A stretch of 64,000 nt of DNA. Origin: Schlegelella_A sp038241255 (GTDB lineage Bacteria; Pseudomonadota; Gammaproteobacteria; Burkholderiales; Burkholderiaceae_C). Made by a program: the position numbers and the translations under genes. Position 1 is the stretch's first letter, and every line of letters starts with the position of its first letter. Where the stretch lies: the NCBI GenBank assembly GCA_038241255.1, contig JBBRFW010000002.1, positions 1 through 64,000 of the forward strand, in the 5' to 3' direction. The notes below the pieces were generated by a model. That model had not been told where the DNA came from. It was given only the letters and a program-made list of their open reading frames with translations, and searched no databases. Below, in pieces: positions 25,392 through 34,568 of the stretch.

Positions 25392-25409
25392 CCCACGCCT
25401 AGGCGTGGG
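25392..25409. promoter_or_regulatory. Perfect 18-base palindrome upstream of the cyclase gene
   Basis: CCCACGCCTAGGCGTGGG reads the same on both strands. It ends 8 bases before TACAAT (25418-25423), a good -10 hexamer. The placement suits an operator or activator site for the cyclase/ATPase gene; no protein can be named. Confidence 0.4.
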
Positions 25410-25526
25410 TGACTGCATACAATTATTTTGGCAAGCTTCTTTCAGCGCATACGCCGGCTTGGTCGCACGGACCCAGCCCGCCAGGCGGTGTGCGACCATG
25501 CAGCGCCCGCGCCAAACTGCTGGCCC

Positions 25527-28500
25527 GTGACCGACCGCGACACCCTCGAAGCTGCCATCGCCGCGCTGCAATCGCAGCGTGCCTTGCTGGGCGACGCTGT
25601 CGTCGACGCGGCGCTGGCGCCGATGCGCGAGCAGCTGACACGGCTGGCGGCGCCGGTGCCCGGCGCGCCGCCCGAGCAGGCGCTGCGCCAAGTGTCGGTG
25701 CTATTCCTCGACGTGGTGGGTTCCACCGCCTTGAGCCAGCACCTTGACCCCGAAGACGTGCACGCGGTGATGGACGGTGTGCTCGAACGTTGCACCGCGG
25801 TGGTCGTCGCCCACGGCGGCCGCGTGCTGCAGTACGCGGGCGACAACCTGCTGGCCGCCTTCGGCGCCGAACAAGCATGCGAAGACGACGCCGAACGCGC
25901 CGTGCGCTGCGGCCTGGCGCTGCTCGAAGAAGGCCACGCCATGCGCGAGCAGGTGCAGCGTGATCACGGCCAGGGCGGTTGCGACGTGCGCGTGGGCATC
26001 CACACCGGGCCAGTGCTGCTGGGCGGCGGTGTCGACGAAGAGGGCACGATCCGCGGCCTCACGGTCAACATCGCCGCGCGAATGGAGCAGACCGCACCGA
26101 GCGGCGCTCTTCGCATCAGCCAAGACACCTGGCAGCTCGTACGCGGCGTGTTCGACGTGATCGCGCAGCCGCCTTTGATGGTGAAGGGGCGCGAAGAAAC
26201 GCTGGCCACCTTCCTTGTGCAGCGCGCCAAGCCGCGCGCCTTTCGTGTACCCGCGCGCGCCATCGAGGGCGTACTGCCGCCGATGGTGGGCCGCGATGCC
26301 GAGCTGGCCCAGCTGACCACGCTTCTTGACGAGGTGATCGCGATGCGAACGCTGCGCGCGGCCACCCTGGTCGGCGAACCGGGCCTTGGCAAGAGCCGCC
26401 TGCTGCACGAATTGCAGGGCGCGCTGGAAGCGCATGCGCAGCGCTTCTGGCTGCTGCTCGGCCGCGCCCACCCGAGCTCGCGCCTGCAACCCTACGGCCT
26501 ACTGCGCGACATGCTCGCCTGGCGATTGCAGATCGCCGACAGCGACAGCAGCGAGCAGGCCAAGACCAAGCTGGTCGACGGGCTCATGCCGTGGCTGGGT
26601 GATCATGGGCAAGCCAAGGCGCACTTCATCGGCCAGCTGATCGGGCTGGACTTCATGGCCAGCCCACACCTGCTGGGCCTGGAGCCCCGCCTGCTGCGCA
26701 GCCTGGCCTTCGCGGCGCTGCATGACTACCTGCGCGGCCTGGCCGCCAACGGCGACGTGATGGCGCTGCTGCTGGAAGATCTGCAATGGGCCGACGACGG
26801 CTCACTGGACTTCGTGGCCGAGCTCTTGCAATTCGGCGCCGCGCTACCGCTGGTGCTGGTGGCCTCCGCGCGGCCCGAGCTGCTGGAGCGCCGGCCCCAC
26901 TGGGGCGACGGCAGTCCGGCGCATCTAACGCTGCGATTGAGTTCGCTCGACGCTACGCAGTGCGAACAATTGGCGCACGCGCTGCTGCACCGCGCAGCCG
27001 ATGGTGCCGAGCTGCTGCGTGCGCTGCTCATCGAGCGCGCCGACGGCAACCCCTTCTACATGGAAGAGCTGGTGCGTATGTTCATCGACGACGGCGTCAT
27101 CGCTGTCGACGGCGAACAATGGCGCGTGCTGCCCGACAAGCTGCGACTGGCCCGCGTGCCCACCACGCTGGTGGGCGTGCTGCAGGCGCGGCTGGATGCG
27201 CTGCCCGCGGGCGACCGGCTGGCGCTGCAGCAGGCCAGCATCGTCGGCCACGTGTTCTGGGACGACGCACTCGCAGCGCTCGACCCAAAAGCCCCGGCGG
27301 CGATGCCCGCGCTGCACGACCGTTCGCTCATCCAGCGCCGCGACAGCAGCGCCTTCGAAGGCACACTGGAAGAAGCCTTCCACCACCACCTGCTGCAGCA
27401 GGTGACCTACGACACCGTGCTCAAGCCGGCGCGGCGTGCCGGCCACGCGGCGGCGGCGCAATGGCTGGCCGAGCGGGTGGGCGACCGGCCGGCCGAATAC
27501 ATGGCGATCACCGGCGAACATTACGAGCGCGCGGGCGACCATGTCCGCGCCCTCGACTACTTCCACCGCGCCGCCCTCGACGCGCAGACGCGCTTTGCCA
27601 ACCGGGCGGCGCTCGAATACACCGAACACGCGCTGCACAACCCCGCGGCCACCGATCCGCGGCTTCGCAACCGGCTGTACTTCCTCAAGCAGAACCTGGC
27701 TGACCTGATGGGTGACCGTACGCTGCAAGAAGCGGCGCTGGCGCAGCGCGTGGCGATCGCCGAGGCACTCGACGACGATGCGCTGCGCGCCGACGTCATG
27801 TCGTCCCAAGCGTTGCTGGCCTCGCGCCGCAGCGACGAAACGCAGGCCCTGGAGTGGGCCACCCGGGCGGCCGAGTTGGCAGCGCGATCGGGCAATGCTG
27901 ACGCGGGCGCGCTGGCGGAGGGCCAGATCGCGTGGAGCTGGTATAGCAAAGGCGAGATGGCCGTCGCCATAGGCCACGCCCAAACCGCGGTGGAGCGCGC
28001 GCGCCAGGCGCTGCTGGTCGAAGACACGCCCAAGATGCGAGCTCTTGAAGTGCAGACCCTCACCCTTCGCGCGATCATCGAGGAAGGCAGCGATGAGCTC
28101 GAGCAAGCGCGCGCGACCTTGACCGAGGCGCTGACGCTAGCGCGCGAGCGTGGGCTGCGGCGGCAGCAGATTTCGGCACAGGAGTCGCTCGGCACGCTGG
28201 AAATGCGGTTCGGCCACTATCCGCAGGCCCTGTCGTGCTTCGAGCAGAGCACGGCCCAGGCCGCGGACGTCGGCTGGGTCATCTACCTGGCGATGGGCCG
28301 CTACAACATGGCGCGTTGCCACCAACAACTGGGGCAAACCGAGTTGGCGCACGAGCGGCTCGTCGCCGCCGAGGCCGACGCCTGTCGCTGCGAAAGCCTT
28401 GACGCCCAGGGCCGTTGCCAACTGCTGCGCGGCCAGCTGCTGGCCACGGCCGGCGAGCACGACGCGGCACAGACCGCGTTCGCAAGCGCCATGGCGCTTT

Positions 28501-28859
28501 TCGAATCGCAGAGCGCCGAGGGATTCGGGTGCCAGGTGCGGGCCAACCTGGCACTGCTGCACCTGGCCGCGGGGCGGCTGCCGCAGGCGTCAGCCCTGGC
28601 CGAGCAAATCGCAACAGACATCGCAGGCGGGCTCTCGCTGGCCGCCACCGAAGACCCGCAGTACCCACACCTGGCCTGCCACCGGGTCTGGGCCACCAGC
28701 GGCGATACGCGCGCCGGGGCCGCCATAGCCACAGCGCATGCCGAGCTGCAGGCACTGGCCGCCCGCGTCGGGCAGGAAGGACTTCGCGCGAGCATCCTGA
28801 ACAACATTCCCCTGCACCGCGAGATCGTCGCTGCCTGGCGAGCGCACCTCGCAAGTTAG
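25527..28859 (+). CDS. Adenylate/guanylate cyclase-domain AAA ATPase with TPR repeats
   Basis: This large soluble regulator has 1110 residues from the GTG at 25527. An in-frame TTG at 25428 is possible, but it is so close to the TACAAT at 25418 that it probably lies upstream of the transcript start. The order is: a class III cyclase domain at about residues 55-220 (VSVLFLDVVGSTAL with the metal Asp; QYAGDNLLAAFG with the second Asp); an AAA_16-type ATPase at about 250-640 (Walker A VGEPGLGKSR, Walker B LLLEDLQWADD); then a long helical TPR-like region to the end. Such proteins make cAMP or cGMP, or act as ATP-driven sensors like LuxR/MalT-type STAND proteins. No DNA-binding domain is present. 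The gene stands alone in an accessory region, so its input is unknown. Confidence 0.85.
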   Translation: MTDRDTLEAAIAALQSQRALLGDAVVDAALAPMREQLTRLAAPVPGAPPEQALRQVSVLFLDVVGSTALSQHLDPEDVHAVMDGVLERCTAVVVAHGGRVLQYAGDNLLAAFGAEQACEDDAERAVRCGLALLEEGHAMREQVQRDHGQGGCDVRVGIHTGPVLLGGGVDEEGTIRGLTVNIAARMEQTAPSGALRISQDTWQLVRGVFDVIAQPPLMVKGREETLATFLVQRAKPRAFRVPARAIEGVLPPMVGRDAELAQLTTLLDEVIAMRTLRAATLVGEPGLGKSRLLHELQGALEAHAQRFWLLLGRAHPSSRLQPYGLLRDMLAWRLQIADSDSSEQAKTKLVDGLMPWLGDHGQAKAHFIGQLIGLDFMASPHLLGLEPRLLRSLAFAALHDYLRGLAANGDVMALLLEDLQWADDGSLDFVAELLQFGAALPLVLVASARPELLERRPHWGDGSPAHLTLRLSSLDATQCEQLAHALLHRAADGAELLRALLIERADGNPFYMEELVRMFIDDGVIAVDGEQWRVLPDKLRLARVPTTLVGVLQARLDALPAGDRLALQQASIVGHVFWDDALAALDPKAPAAMPALHDRSLIQRRDSSAFEGTLEEAFHHHLLQQVTYDTVLKPARRAGHAAAAQWLAERVGDRPAEYMAITGEHYERAGDHVRALDYFHRAALDAQTRFANRAALEYTEHALHNPAATDPRLRNRLYFLKQNLADLMGDRTLQEAALAQRVAIAEALDDDALRADVMSSQALLASRRSDETQALEWATRAAELAARSGNADAGALAEGQIAWSWYSKGEMAVAIGHAQTAVERARQALLVEDTPKMRALEVQTLTLRAIIEEGSDELEQARATLTEALTLARERGLRRQQISAQESLGTLEMRFGHYPQALSCFEQSTAQAADVGWVIYLAMGRYNMARCHQQLGQTELAHERLVAAEADACRCESLDAQGRCQLLRGQLLATAGEHDAAQTAFASAMALFESQSAEGFGCQVRANLALLHLAAGRLPQASALAEQIATDIAGGLSLAATEDPQYPHLACHRVWATSGDTRAGAAIATAHAELQALAARVGQEGLRASILNNIPLHREIVAAWRAHLAS

Positions 28860-29758
28860 GGTATGTAGCGGCGGATCAGGCCGGCCAGCGAGCCCTGCCC
28901 CCGCTTGCGCAGTTCCCACCGGCGTCACCCGCGCCACCGGCACCGCCGCAGTCGCCACAAGCCCGACCGCTCTACAGAAGCTGCACTGGAAAGGCTTTCC
29001 GTCGCGGCGCGTTTCTCCACGCGCAAGAAGAACGATTCCCGCAGGTTGGTGGCCGGCGCGCTGACGTTGCGCCGGACTTTTGAGGGCCCGCGACTGCAAT
29101 CAAGGGGCTGAGATCGCTGTCGAGCGCTGCGCTAATTTCAGCGGCGAGTCAAAGTCAAGGACCCTTGCCGCCATCCTCGGTGCGGCAATGATCCAACACA
29201 ACTTGCTCCCGGGCACGGGCGAACACTGGCTGAACCGTTGATGCCCCGAGGGTCGGGTCTGAGTGCCGAGGTTCGGGCGACGACGCGGGGTGAGGGTCGA
29301 GAGCTCCAGTCCGCGGCCGGGGAGACCAGACGTTGGTCGGCCTTCGATGAAGGCGATTTGACAATGTTCATTCGGCTACGGGCGAAGGCGCGGGTTCGGA
29401 AGTACATCGGACAGCCGTCCTAGAGATCGGTCAAAGTCAAGTCTCGGCGACTGCTGTCATTTAGACGCCGAACTTCAGCGACGGCAGTCCGTCTGAAGGT
29501 CATTCGGCCCTTGTATCCGTCGGCAGTTCCTGGCCCGAAAGTGGTCGTCTTTTGCGAGATTGCACCCGCCCAGGACAACCACAAACACGATACTGATGCG
29601 AAAAGAGCTCCGACCGGTTCACGCAGCTTGGCGAGTACATGAGAAATGCAGCAGACAGACGCATCCGACCCACAAACGCGCGCGCGCAGCTCCTGCGACA
29701 CGGGACCATTTCCGATCGACTGAGTTTCAGCGGCACAGGAGTGCCGGCGCCCGCAAAC
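28860..29758. other. Gene-poor gap of about 900 bases
   Basis: Only short frames occur here (for example 29138-29407 and 29420-29701 on the minus strand); none has a recognisable domain or a convincing start. The octamer TCAAAGTC recurs at about 29150 and 29430, both followed by AAG. I see no RNA gene, terminator hairpin or transposase remnant. Confidence 0.4.
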
Positions 29759-31678
29759 TCACTCCACGGTGACGCTCTTGGCCAGGTTCCTCGGCTTGTC
29801 GACGTCGGTCCCGCGCGCCACCGCCGTGTGATACGCGAGCAGCTGCAGCGGCACGACGTGCAGGATTGGCGACAGCGGGCCGTAGTGCTCGGGCATGCGG
29901 ATCACGTGCACGCCTTCGCCGGAGCGGATTCGCGTGTCGGCGTCGGCGAAGACGAACAGCTCGCCGCCGCGCGCACGCACTTCCTGCAGATTGCTCTCGA
30001 GCTTTTCCAGCAGCGCGTCGTTCGGCGCGATCGCGACCACCGGCATCTGCGCCGTGACGAGGGCGAGCGGCCCGTGCTTGAGCTCGCCCGCCGGGTACGC
30101 CTCGGCGTGGATGTAGCTGATCTCCTTCAGCTTCAGGGCGCCCTCGAGAGCGACCGGGTAGTGCATGCCGCGGCCGAGGAAGAGCGCGTGCTCCTTGGAC
30201 GTGAACTCCTCGCTCCAGGCGATGATCTGCGGCTCGAGCGCGAGCACCGCTTGCACGGCGACCGGCAGGTGACGCAGTGATTTCAGGTGCTGCGCTTCGG
30301 TGGCCTCGTCGAGCCGTCCGCGCACCTGCGCGAGGGCGAGCGCGAGCAGGAACAGGCCGACGAGCTGGGTCGTGAACGCCTTGGTCGAGGCGACGCCGAT
30401 CTCGACGCCGGCGCGCGTGATGTACGCCATCGCGCATTCGCGAACCATCGCGCTCGTCGCGACGTTGCACACCGTGAGCGTGTGCGCCATGCCGAGCGAG
30501 CGCGCGTGTTTCAGAGCAGCGAGCGTGTCGGCGGTCTCGCCGCTTTGCGAAATCGTCACCACCAGCGTGCGCGGGTTCGGCACGCTGTCGCGGTAGCGGT
30601 ACTCGCTCGCCACCTCGACGCTGGTCGGGATCTTCGCCATCGATTCCAGCCAGTACTTGGCGACCGAGCCGCTGTAGTAGCTCGTGCCGCAAGCGAGGAT
30701 GAGGACCGAATCGATTTGCTTGAAGACGCGATACGCGCCGTCGCCGAACAGGTCGGGCGAGACGCCGGGCACCGCGTCGAGCGTGTCGGCGATGGCCTTC
30801 GGCTGCTCGAAGATCTCCTTCTGCATGTAGTGCCGGTACGGGCCCAGCTCGGCCGCGCCGGTGTGGGCGACGACGGTCCGCACGGGGCGCGCCACGCTGC
30901 GGAACACGCCCGTCGCGTCGGCGCGACTGATCCAGTACTTGCCGAGCTGCAGGTCGGCGACGTCGCCCTCCTCGAGGTAGACGATCTGATCGGTCACGCC
31001 GGCCAGCGCCATCGCGTCGGAAGCGAGGAAGTTCTCGGGCGCGCCAGGCGCCGAACCGACGCCTAGGACGAGCGGCGATCCCTGGCGCGCGCCGATCACG
31101 CGCTGAGGCTCGTCACGGCAGATCACGGCGATCGCGTAGGCGCCGCGCAGGCGCGGCAGCGCGCGCTGCACCGCCTCTAGGAGGTCGCCGTCGTTGAGGT
31201 GGTCGATGAGGTGGGCGATGACCTCGGTGTCAGTCTGCGACACGAACGAGTAGCCCTTGGCCTTCAGCTCGTCTCTCAGCTCGTCGTGGTTCTCGATGAT
31301 GCCGTTGTGGACGAGGCCGACGCGGCCGGCCGCCGCCAGCCCGGAAGCCTCGCCGCTGTCGGCGCTCGCGTCGCCGTCGCTGCGCCCCTCGGCGTCCTGC
31401 GGTCCGGGCGAGAAATGCGGGTGCGCGTTGTGGACCAGCGGCGCCCCGTGCGTCGCCCAGCGCGTGTGGGCGATACCGGTGCTGCCTTCGATGTGGTCGG
31501 CAGCGACGTTGGCGGCGAGCTCGGCGACACGCGCCGTGCTGCGCGCGCGGCGCAAGCCGCCGTCCTGATGCACGGCGACGCCGCACGAGTCGTATCCGCG
31601 GTACTCCAGGCGACGCAGGCCTTCGAGGAGGACGGAGACGATGTTGCGCGCACTGACGCCTGCGACGATCCCGCACAT
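29759..31678 (-). CDS. glmS: Glutamine-fructose-6-phosphate aminotransferase (isomerising)
   Basis: This 639-residue enzyme makes glucosamine-6-phosphate from fructose-6-phosphate and glutamine, the first step towards UDP-GlcNAc for peptidoglycan and LPS. The start at 31678 places the nucleophilic Cys as residue 2 (MCGIVAGVS) after Met removal. The glutaminase domain covers about residues 1-240 (RRLEYRGYDSCGVAV, TRWATHGAP). Two SIS sugar-isomerase domains follow (ILACGTSYYSGSVAKYWLE, ISQSGETADTLAALK), and the end is KPRNLAKSVTVE, as in GlmS of many bacteria. Length is slightly above the usual 609 because of an insertion near residue 95 rich in Gly, Asp and Ser. The gene is divergent from an AsnC-type regulator across an AT-rich spacer. 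No glmM or glmU is adjacent. Confidence 0.95.
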   Translation of the reverse strand: MCGIVAGVSARNIVSVLLEGLRRLEYRGYDSCGVAVHQDGGLRRARSTARVAELAANVAADHIEGSTGIAHTRWATHGAPLVHNAHPHFSPGPQDAEGRSDGDASADSGEASGLAAAGRVGLVHNGIIENHDELRDELKAKGYSFVSQTDTEVIAHLIDHLNDGDLLEAVQRALPRLRGAYAIAVICRDEPQRVIGARQGSPLVLGVGSAPGAPENFLASDAMALAGVTDQIVYLEEGDVADLQLGKYWISRADATGVFRSVARPVRTVVAHTGAAELGPYRHYMQKEIFEQPKAIADTLDAVPGVSPDLFGDGAYRVFKQIDSVLILACGTSYYSGSVAKYWLESMAKIPTSVEVASEYRYRDSVPNPRTLVVTISQSGETADTLAALKHARSLGMAHTLTVCNVATSAMVRECAMAYITRAGVEIGVASTKAFTTQLVGLFLLALALAQVRGRLDEATEAQHLKSLRHLPVAVQAVLALEPQIIAWSEEFTSKEHALFLGRGMHYPVALEGALKLKEISYIHAEAYPAGELKHGPLALVTAQMPVVAIAPNDALLEKLESNLQEVRARGGELFVFADADTRIRSGEGVHVIRMPEHYGPLSPILHVVPLQLLAYHTAVARGTDVDKPRNLAKSVTVE

Positions 31679-31699
31679 GTTGATTCCCGGAAGTTCAGC

Positions 31700-31790
31700 T
31701 AGCAAATGTGCATCGCTGTGGACGGAATTTATGGACCAATTTATGCACTAAATGATTTAAAAGTGCATCATTTGGAATTACAGATATTTG
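31700..31790. promoter_or_regulatory. AT-rich divergent promoter with nested inverted repeats
   Basis: The spacer between glmS and the AsnC-family gene is strikingly AT-rich for this genome. It holds TGCACT at 31744-31749 facing AGTGCA at 31762-31767, and AAATGA at 31750-31755 facing TCATTT at 31768-31773. GTGCATC occurs at 31708 and again at 31763. AsnC/Lrp proteins bind AT-rich partial palindromes, so these are candidate sites for the divergently encoded regulator. Confidence 0.5.
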
Positions 31791-31825
31791 TATTCAATAT
31801 CTATTCCGATTTGGAGTAATCAGTC

Positions 31826-32305
31826 ATGCGACTTGACGTCACCGATCTAAAAATCTTGGACCAGCTTCAGCGCGACGCGTCGCTGACCAACCAGGCCCTC
31901 GCCGAGCGCGTCCACACGTCGCCGGCGACCTGCCTGCGACGCGTCAAGGCTTTGGTCGACAGCGGCGTGATCGAGCGGCGTGTCGCCCTGCTCTCGCCGC
32001 GAGCGCTCGGTCACGGGCTGACCGTGATCGTCGAGGTCTCGCTCGACCGCCAGTCGGCCGAAGCGCTGGAGGTGTTCGAGGCGCGCGCCGTCGCCGAGGC
32101 GGCGGTCCAGCAATGCCACCGCGTCTCGCCCGGACCCGACTTCATGCTCGTCGTGCAGGTGATCGACATGGCCGCCTACCACGCGCTCGTCAATCGCTTG
32201 TTCACGCAAGATGCGAACGTGCGCAACGTCAAGGCGTTCTTCAGCGTCCATCGCGCCAAGTTCGAGACGCGCATCGCCTTGCCCACGCCCGCGCTCAGCG
32301 CTTGA
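31826..32305 (+). CDS. Lrp/AsnC family transcriptional regulator
   Basis: The 159-residue protein has the AsnC-type layout. An N-terminal winged helix-turn-helix spans about residues 5-60 (LDVTDLKILDQLQRDASL, then AERVHTSPATCLRRVKAL), and a C-terminal RAM ligand-binding domain spans about 70-145 (VSPGPDFMLVVQVIDMAAY). It should form dimers and octamers and respond to an amino acid. It is divergent from glmS, and the AT-rich spacer with inverted repeats is the likely binding region, so autoregulation is probable; control of glmS is possible but unproven. The 3' end overlaps the convergent rlmI gene by 11 bases. Confidence 0.9.
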   Translation: MRLDVTDLKILDQLQRDASLTNQALAERVHTSPATCLRRVKALVDSGVIERRVALLSPRALGHGLTVIVEVSLDRQSAEALEVFEARAVAEAAVQQCHRVSPGPDFMLVVQVIDMAAYHALVNRLFTQDANVRNVKAFFSVHRAKFETRIALPTPALSA

Positions 32306-33515
32306 TGACGACCAGGCCCTTCAGGTACCCGCCCTCCGGGAACTCGATCGTCATCGGGTGGTCCGGCGCGGCGCCAAGGCGCGCGTGGATGAAGCCGTCC
32401 ACGCGCGCGTCGATGCCGGCGCCGGCGACGATCTTGTGGAAGAGCCCGGCATCGATCCCGCCCGAGCAGGAGAACGTGAAGAGCGCCCCGCCCGGCCGCA
32501 GGAGCATGAGCGCGAGCCGATTGATGTCCTTGTAGGCACGCGCGGCGCGCTCGGCGTGCGCAGCCGTCGGCGCGAGCTTCGGCGGGTCGAGGACGATCGC
32601 ATCGAACGTGCGGCGCTCCTCGATGAATGCGCGCAGCTGCTCGTTGACGTCGGCGTCGACCGGCGTGTGGCACGCCGCGTCGAAGCCGTTGCGGGCCACG
32701 TTGTCGGCTGCGCGCACCAAGGCCCGGGCCGAGGAATCGATCGCCACCACATGCGCGGCGCCGCCGGCGAGCGCGGCGACGCTGAAGCCGCCGGTATAGC
32801 AGTAGCAGTTGAGGACGCTCTCGAAGCCGAAGCGCCGCACGGCGTCGGCGAAGAGCTTGCGGTTGTCGCGCTGATCGAGATAGAAGCCGGTCTTGTGCCC
32901 GCCGGCTACGTCGACCGCGAAGCGCCAGCCGTGCTCCTCGATCTCGATCTCGGTCGACGCCGCAGCGAAGTCCGCGTCGCCGGCAGCGTCAGTCGAGCCC
33001 GGCTTCCGCAGCCAGCCCGAGACCGGCCGCAGGCCCTCGCGGTCGCGCGCTGGGGTGTCGCTGCGCTCGTAGAGACCGCGCGCGCCGGTCGCCTTCAGCA
33101 AGGCGTCGGCGATCGCCGCCTTCCATCGCTCGACGCCGGCGGAAAGGTACTGCGCCGAGAGCAGATCGCCGTAGCGGTCGACGATCAGCCCGGGCAGGCC
33201 GTCGGCCTCGCCGTGGATTAGGCGCACGCCGTCGCTGGCGACGCGCAGGCGCGAGCGCATGTCGATGGCCGCGCCGATGCGGCGATCGAAGAACGCGGCA
33301 TCGATGCGCTCGCCTTCGTCAAAGCTCCAGGCACGCAGCCGGATCGAAGAGAGCGGGCTGTACGCAGCCCAGGCGAGGAAGCGGCCGGCGCTGTCCTCGA
33401 CGCGCACCGTCTCGCCGGCGTCGGCCTTGCCGCCGGCGACGCTGCTCTCGAAGATCCAGGGATGGCGGCGCTGCGCCGAGCGTTCCTTGCCGGGCCAAAG
33501 GCGAACGGTTTTCAT
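32295..33515 (-). CDS. rlmI: 23S rRNA m5C methyltransferase (RlmI family)
   Basis: This 406-residue protein has an N-terminal PUA-like domain (LWPGKERSAQRRHPWIFESS), an EEHGW-type linker, and a class I SAM methyltransferase domain with VLNCYCYTGGFSVAAL as the SAM loop and LDPPKLAPTA as the substrate motif. The RlmI (YccW) family methylates a cytosine of 23S rRNA (C1962 in E. coli). The family-typical HKTGFYLDQRDNR segment sits near residue 217. A REP-like repeat arm lies immediately before the start codon and contributes the purine-rich AAGGA. The gene is the last of the lpxL-dapF-DUF484-xerC-rlmI run. Confidence 0.92.
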   Translation of the reverse strand: MKTVRLWPGKERSAQRRHPWIFESSVAGGKADAGETVRVEDSAGRFLAWAAYSPLSSIRLRAWSFDEGERIDAAFFDRRIGAAIDMRSRLRVASDGVRLIHGEADGLPGLIVDRYGDLLSAQYLSAGVERWKAAIADALLKATGARGLYERSDTPARDREGLRPVSGWLRKPGSTDAAGDADFAAASTEIEIEEHGWRFAVDVAGGHKTGFYLDQRDNRKLFADAVRRFGFESVLNCYCYTGGFSVAALAGGAAHVVAIDSSARALVRAADNVARNGFDAACHTPVDADVNEQLRAFIEERRTFDAIVLDPPKLAPTAAHAERAARAYKDINRLALMLLRPGGALFTFSCSGGIDAGLFHKIVAGAGIDARVDGFIHARLGAAPDHPMTIEFPEGGYLKGLVVIKR

Positions 33516-33520
33516 GCGAG

Positions 33521-33592
33521 GAGATCCTTCGCTCGCTCAGGATCACAGCTGCGGGCAGCGCTGATTGTCATCGCGAGCGGAGCGGAATATCT
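33521..33592. repeat. REP-like inverted repeat between xerC and rlmI
   Basis: Arms at 33521-33543 and 33567-33592 are imperfect inverted copies of a motif related to GTCATCCTGAGCG...AAGGATCTC. The first arm overlaps the ribosome binding region of rlmI (minus strand). Related pairs lie at 34531-34588 and 52685-52745. Confidence 0.6.
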
Positions 33593-33596
33593 GTCG

Positions 33597-34568
33597 CTAG
33601 CCAGGACCTCGCTTCTTCGCGCGCGGATGCGCCGCGTCGTACACCTTCGAGAGGTGGCCGAAGTCGAGCTTGGTGTAGACCTGCGTGGTTGTGATGTTGA
33701 CGTGGCCGAGCAGCTCCTGCACCGCGCGCAGGTCACCGCTTGACTGCAGCAAGTGCGAGGCGAACGAATGGCGCAGCATGTGCGGGTGGACATGCGTCGG
33801 CACGCCGGCGGCGATGGCGCGCGTCTTCAGGCGCGAGCGCACCTGGCTCGCCGTGAGCCGCGTGCCGCGGCTGCTCACCAACAGAGCCGGCTCGTCGGCG
33901 CGGGCGAGCTCGCCGCGCACGGCGAGCCACTGCGCGAGCGCGGCAAGCGCCGGTGCGCCGACCGGCACGGCGCGGCGCTTGCGACCTTTGCCGAGGACGT
34001 GTGCGCTGGCATCTGCGGCATCGATCCAGCCGGCCGCGTGCGTGCTCGCGACGACGTCGAGGCCGACCAGCTCGCCGACGCGCAGTCCGCAGCCGTAGAG
34101 CAGCTCGGCGATGCAGGCATCGCGCAAGCTTAGGCGCGCGTCGCCGGCCTCGCCGCGGTGGGCGACGAGCGCGACGGCGTGATCGACCGACAGCGCCTTC
34201 GGCAGCGGCTGCGCGGCACGCGGCGCGCGCACGCCGTCGACGGGGTTCGCGGCGATCATCCCGTCGCGGCCGAGCCAGCGATAGAAGCCGCGCCAGGCGG
34301 AGAGCACCAGCGCGATCGAGCGCCCGCCAAGGCCGGCACCGTGCATCTGAGCGGCCCAGCGACGCACGTGGTGCGTCCGGGCCTCTCGCAAAGGCAGGGC
34401 GAGCGCGGCGGCGCAGCGCTGCAGGCGATCGAACGCCTCGCCGTACATCGCCAGGGTGCGATCGGCCAGGCGCCGCTCGACCTTCAAGTACTCGAGATGG
34501 CGCGCGACGTCGGCGTCGCACGCGACAACTTCCTTTGCTCCGCTCGGGATGACATCCACCGTGGTCAT
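33597..34568 (-). CDS. xerC: Tyrosine recombinase XerC
   Basis: The 323-residue recombinase has the N-terminal SAM-like DNA-binding domain and the catalytic domain with Arg in GCGLRVGELVGLD, Lys in GKGRKRRAVPV, HxxR in HMLRHSFASHLL, and His/Tyr in LLGHVNITTTQVYTKLD. XerC works with XerD at dif sites to separate chromosome dimers. The position after lpxL, dapF and DUF484 is the usual betaproteobacterial one. The start is odd: the first codons (MTTVDVIPSGAKEV) lie inside a REP-like repeat at 34531-34588, so the repeat appears to have given the gene its ATG and about 14 extra residues. No other common start codon lies between there and the conserved domain. Confidence 0.93.
   Translation of the reverse strand: MTTVDVIPSGAKEVVACDADVARHLEYLKVERRLADRTLAMYGEAFDRLQRCAAALALPLREARTHHVRRWAAQMHGAGLGGRSIALVLSAWRGFYRWLGRDGMIAANPVDGVRAPRAAQPLPKALSVDHAVALVAHRGEAGDARLSLRDACIAELLYGCGLRVGELVGLDVVASTHAAGWIDAADASAHVLGKGRKRRAVPVGAPALAALAQWLAVRGELARADEPALLVSSRGTRLTASQVRSRLKTRAIAAGVPTHVHPHMLRHSFASHLLQSSGDLRAVQELLGHVNITTTQVYTKLDFGHLSKVYDAAHPRAKKRGPG

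Larger units (their letters stand above)
24686..25526. other. Gap with an integrase relic and a palindrome
   Basis: This stretch between the sialidase-like gene and the cyclase gene has no intact gene. It holds the recombinase relic at 24834-25030, the 18-base palindrome at 25392-25409 and a TACAAT promoter-like hexamer at 25418-25423. The remaining open frames on either strand look like chance frames. Confidence 0.5.

Noticed and set aside
29420..29701. Small minus-strand frame in the gap before glmS
   Set aside because: No ribosome binding site, domain or hydrophobic pattern; reported only as part of a gene-poor gap.
28860..29758. Possible tRNA or CRISPR-like repeats in the long gap
   Set aside because: No cloverleaf or regularly spaced repeats found; only a short repeated octamer.
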